Part shown: in pieces, positions 48,732 to 48,878 of the stretch
Position numbering within the stretch: the stretch's first letter is position 1
Layout: the number at the start of each line of letters is the position of its first letter
Assembly (NCBI GenBank): GCA_002294005.1
Contig: DBEH01000049.1
Coordinates: forward strand, 72,874 to 121,751
Reading direction: 5' to 3'
Length of the DNA stretch: 48,878 nt
Source: Firmicutes bacterium UBA911
GTDB taxonomy: Bacteria > Bacillota > Desulfotomaculia > Desulfotomaculales > Desulforudaceae
Program-made: the position numbers and the translations under genes
Notes under the pieces: generated by a model
Database searches by the model: none
Told to the model about the DNA's origin: nothing
Seen by the model: only the letters and a program-made list of their open reading frames with translations

Positions 48732-48878
48732 GGAAAAATTCAGAATTCGGGGCAACGCGTTAGGATCCAGGGATGAACATAGTAGGGGAGAATATCAGGC
48801 TTTCCAAGTTAACGGCCGCCGGTGGAACAATGCCCGGATTCCGTCATGCGTGCGGCGAGTGAGTGTAAGGTTTAAGTA
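48732..48878. other. 147-bp window end, no supported gene
   Basis: The stretch starts with TTCAGAATTCGGGG and GGATCCAGGG, similar to the short repeat units at 27748-27786. A short ATG frame at 48774 lacks family features. Any gene beyond the edge is not visible. Confidence 0.4.

Overview
This 48.9 kb window of high-GC DNA (roughly 60% G+C by eye) most likely comes from an endospore-forming member of the Firmicutes, of the Desulfotomaculum/Pelotomaculum/Desulforudis type. That placement is an inference from gene content. It rests on a SpoIIM-like protein, a short alpha/beta-type spore protein directly after recA, the tepA-ylzJ / ftsK / rodZ-rimO / cinA-recA order typical of spore formers, frequent GTG and TTG starts behind strong GGAGG-like ribosome binding sites, and many orphan signalling genes. 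No phage, integrase, CRISPR array or intact insertion sequence was seen.

Layout. (1) 1-12.1 kb is a signalling region: a membrane histidine kinase cut by the window edge, a second kinase-like protein with a ruined ATP-binding domain, and a receiver/HD-GYP response regulator form one operon. A Cache-type chemoreceptor, a decayed HEPN/MNT toxin-antitoxin remnant, a HAD phosphatase, and a FIST sensor gene overlapping a GAF-like/PAS/GGDEF/HD-GYP gene follow. Two of these proteins carry intact c-di-GMP hydrolysis motifs and one also carries an intact synthesis motif. (2) 12.2-29.4 kb is a housekeeping and sporulation region: comM-like ATPase, a TM1266-like small regulator, SpoIIM-like, TepA, YlzJ, a Flp-like pilin, a zincin, a broken znuA, UppP, a bifunctional-nuclease-domain protein, FtsK/SpoIIIE, RodZ, RimO, a membrane protein plus an FtsH-like protease with no large extracytoplasmic domain, CinA, RecA and a spore protein. 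pgsA, often found between rodZ/rimO and cinA, is absent and the membrane protein/FtsH-like pair lies there instead. (3) 29.4-38.3 kb, minus strand: a secreted stalk/PKD protein, a DUF554 membrane protein, a GH57/DUF3536 glycosidase and a trehalose synthase-maltokinase fusion (alpha-glucan and trehalose metabolism). (4) 38.4-48.7 kb is mixed: a DUF5677-like protein, an LD-carboxypeptidase behind duplicated leader DNA, a 54-residue membrane protein, a chemoreceptor-like protein with its signalling tip replaced by a cysteine-containing insert, a UbiB-family kinase, a YkvI-type transporter, tRNA-Leu(CAG), a Thi4-type thiazole synthase with His in place of the sacrificial Cys, and a KhtT/KhtU-type cation:proton antiporter pair behind a long, probably structured leader.

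The most unusual items are the kinase/pseudokinase/HD-GYP operon, the chemoreceptor-like protein with the C391/C409/C412 insert, the membrane protein/FtsH-like pair with a perfect 20-bp inverted repeat in the coding sequence, and the antiporter leader. All functional statements come from reading motifs by eye; no database search was run.
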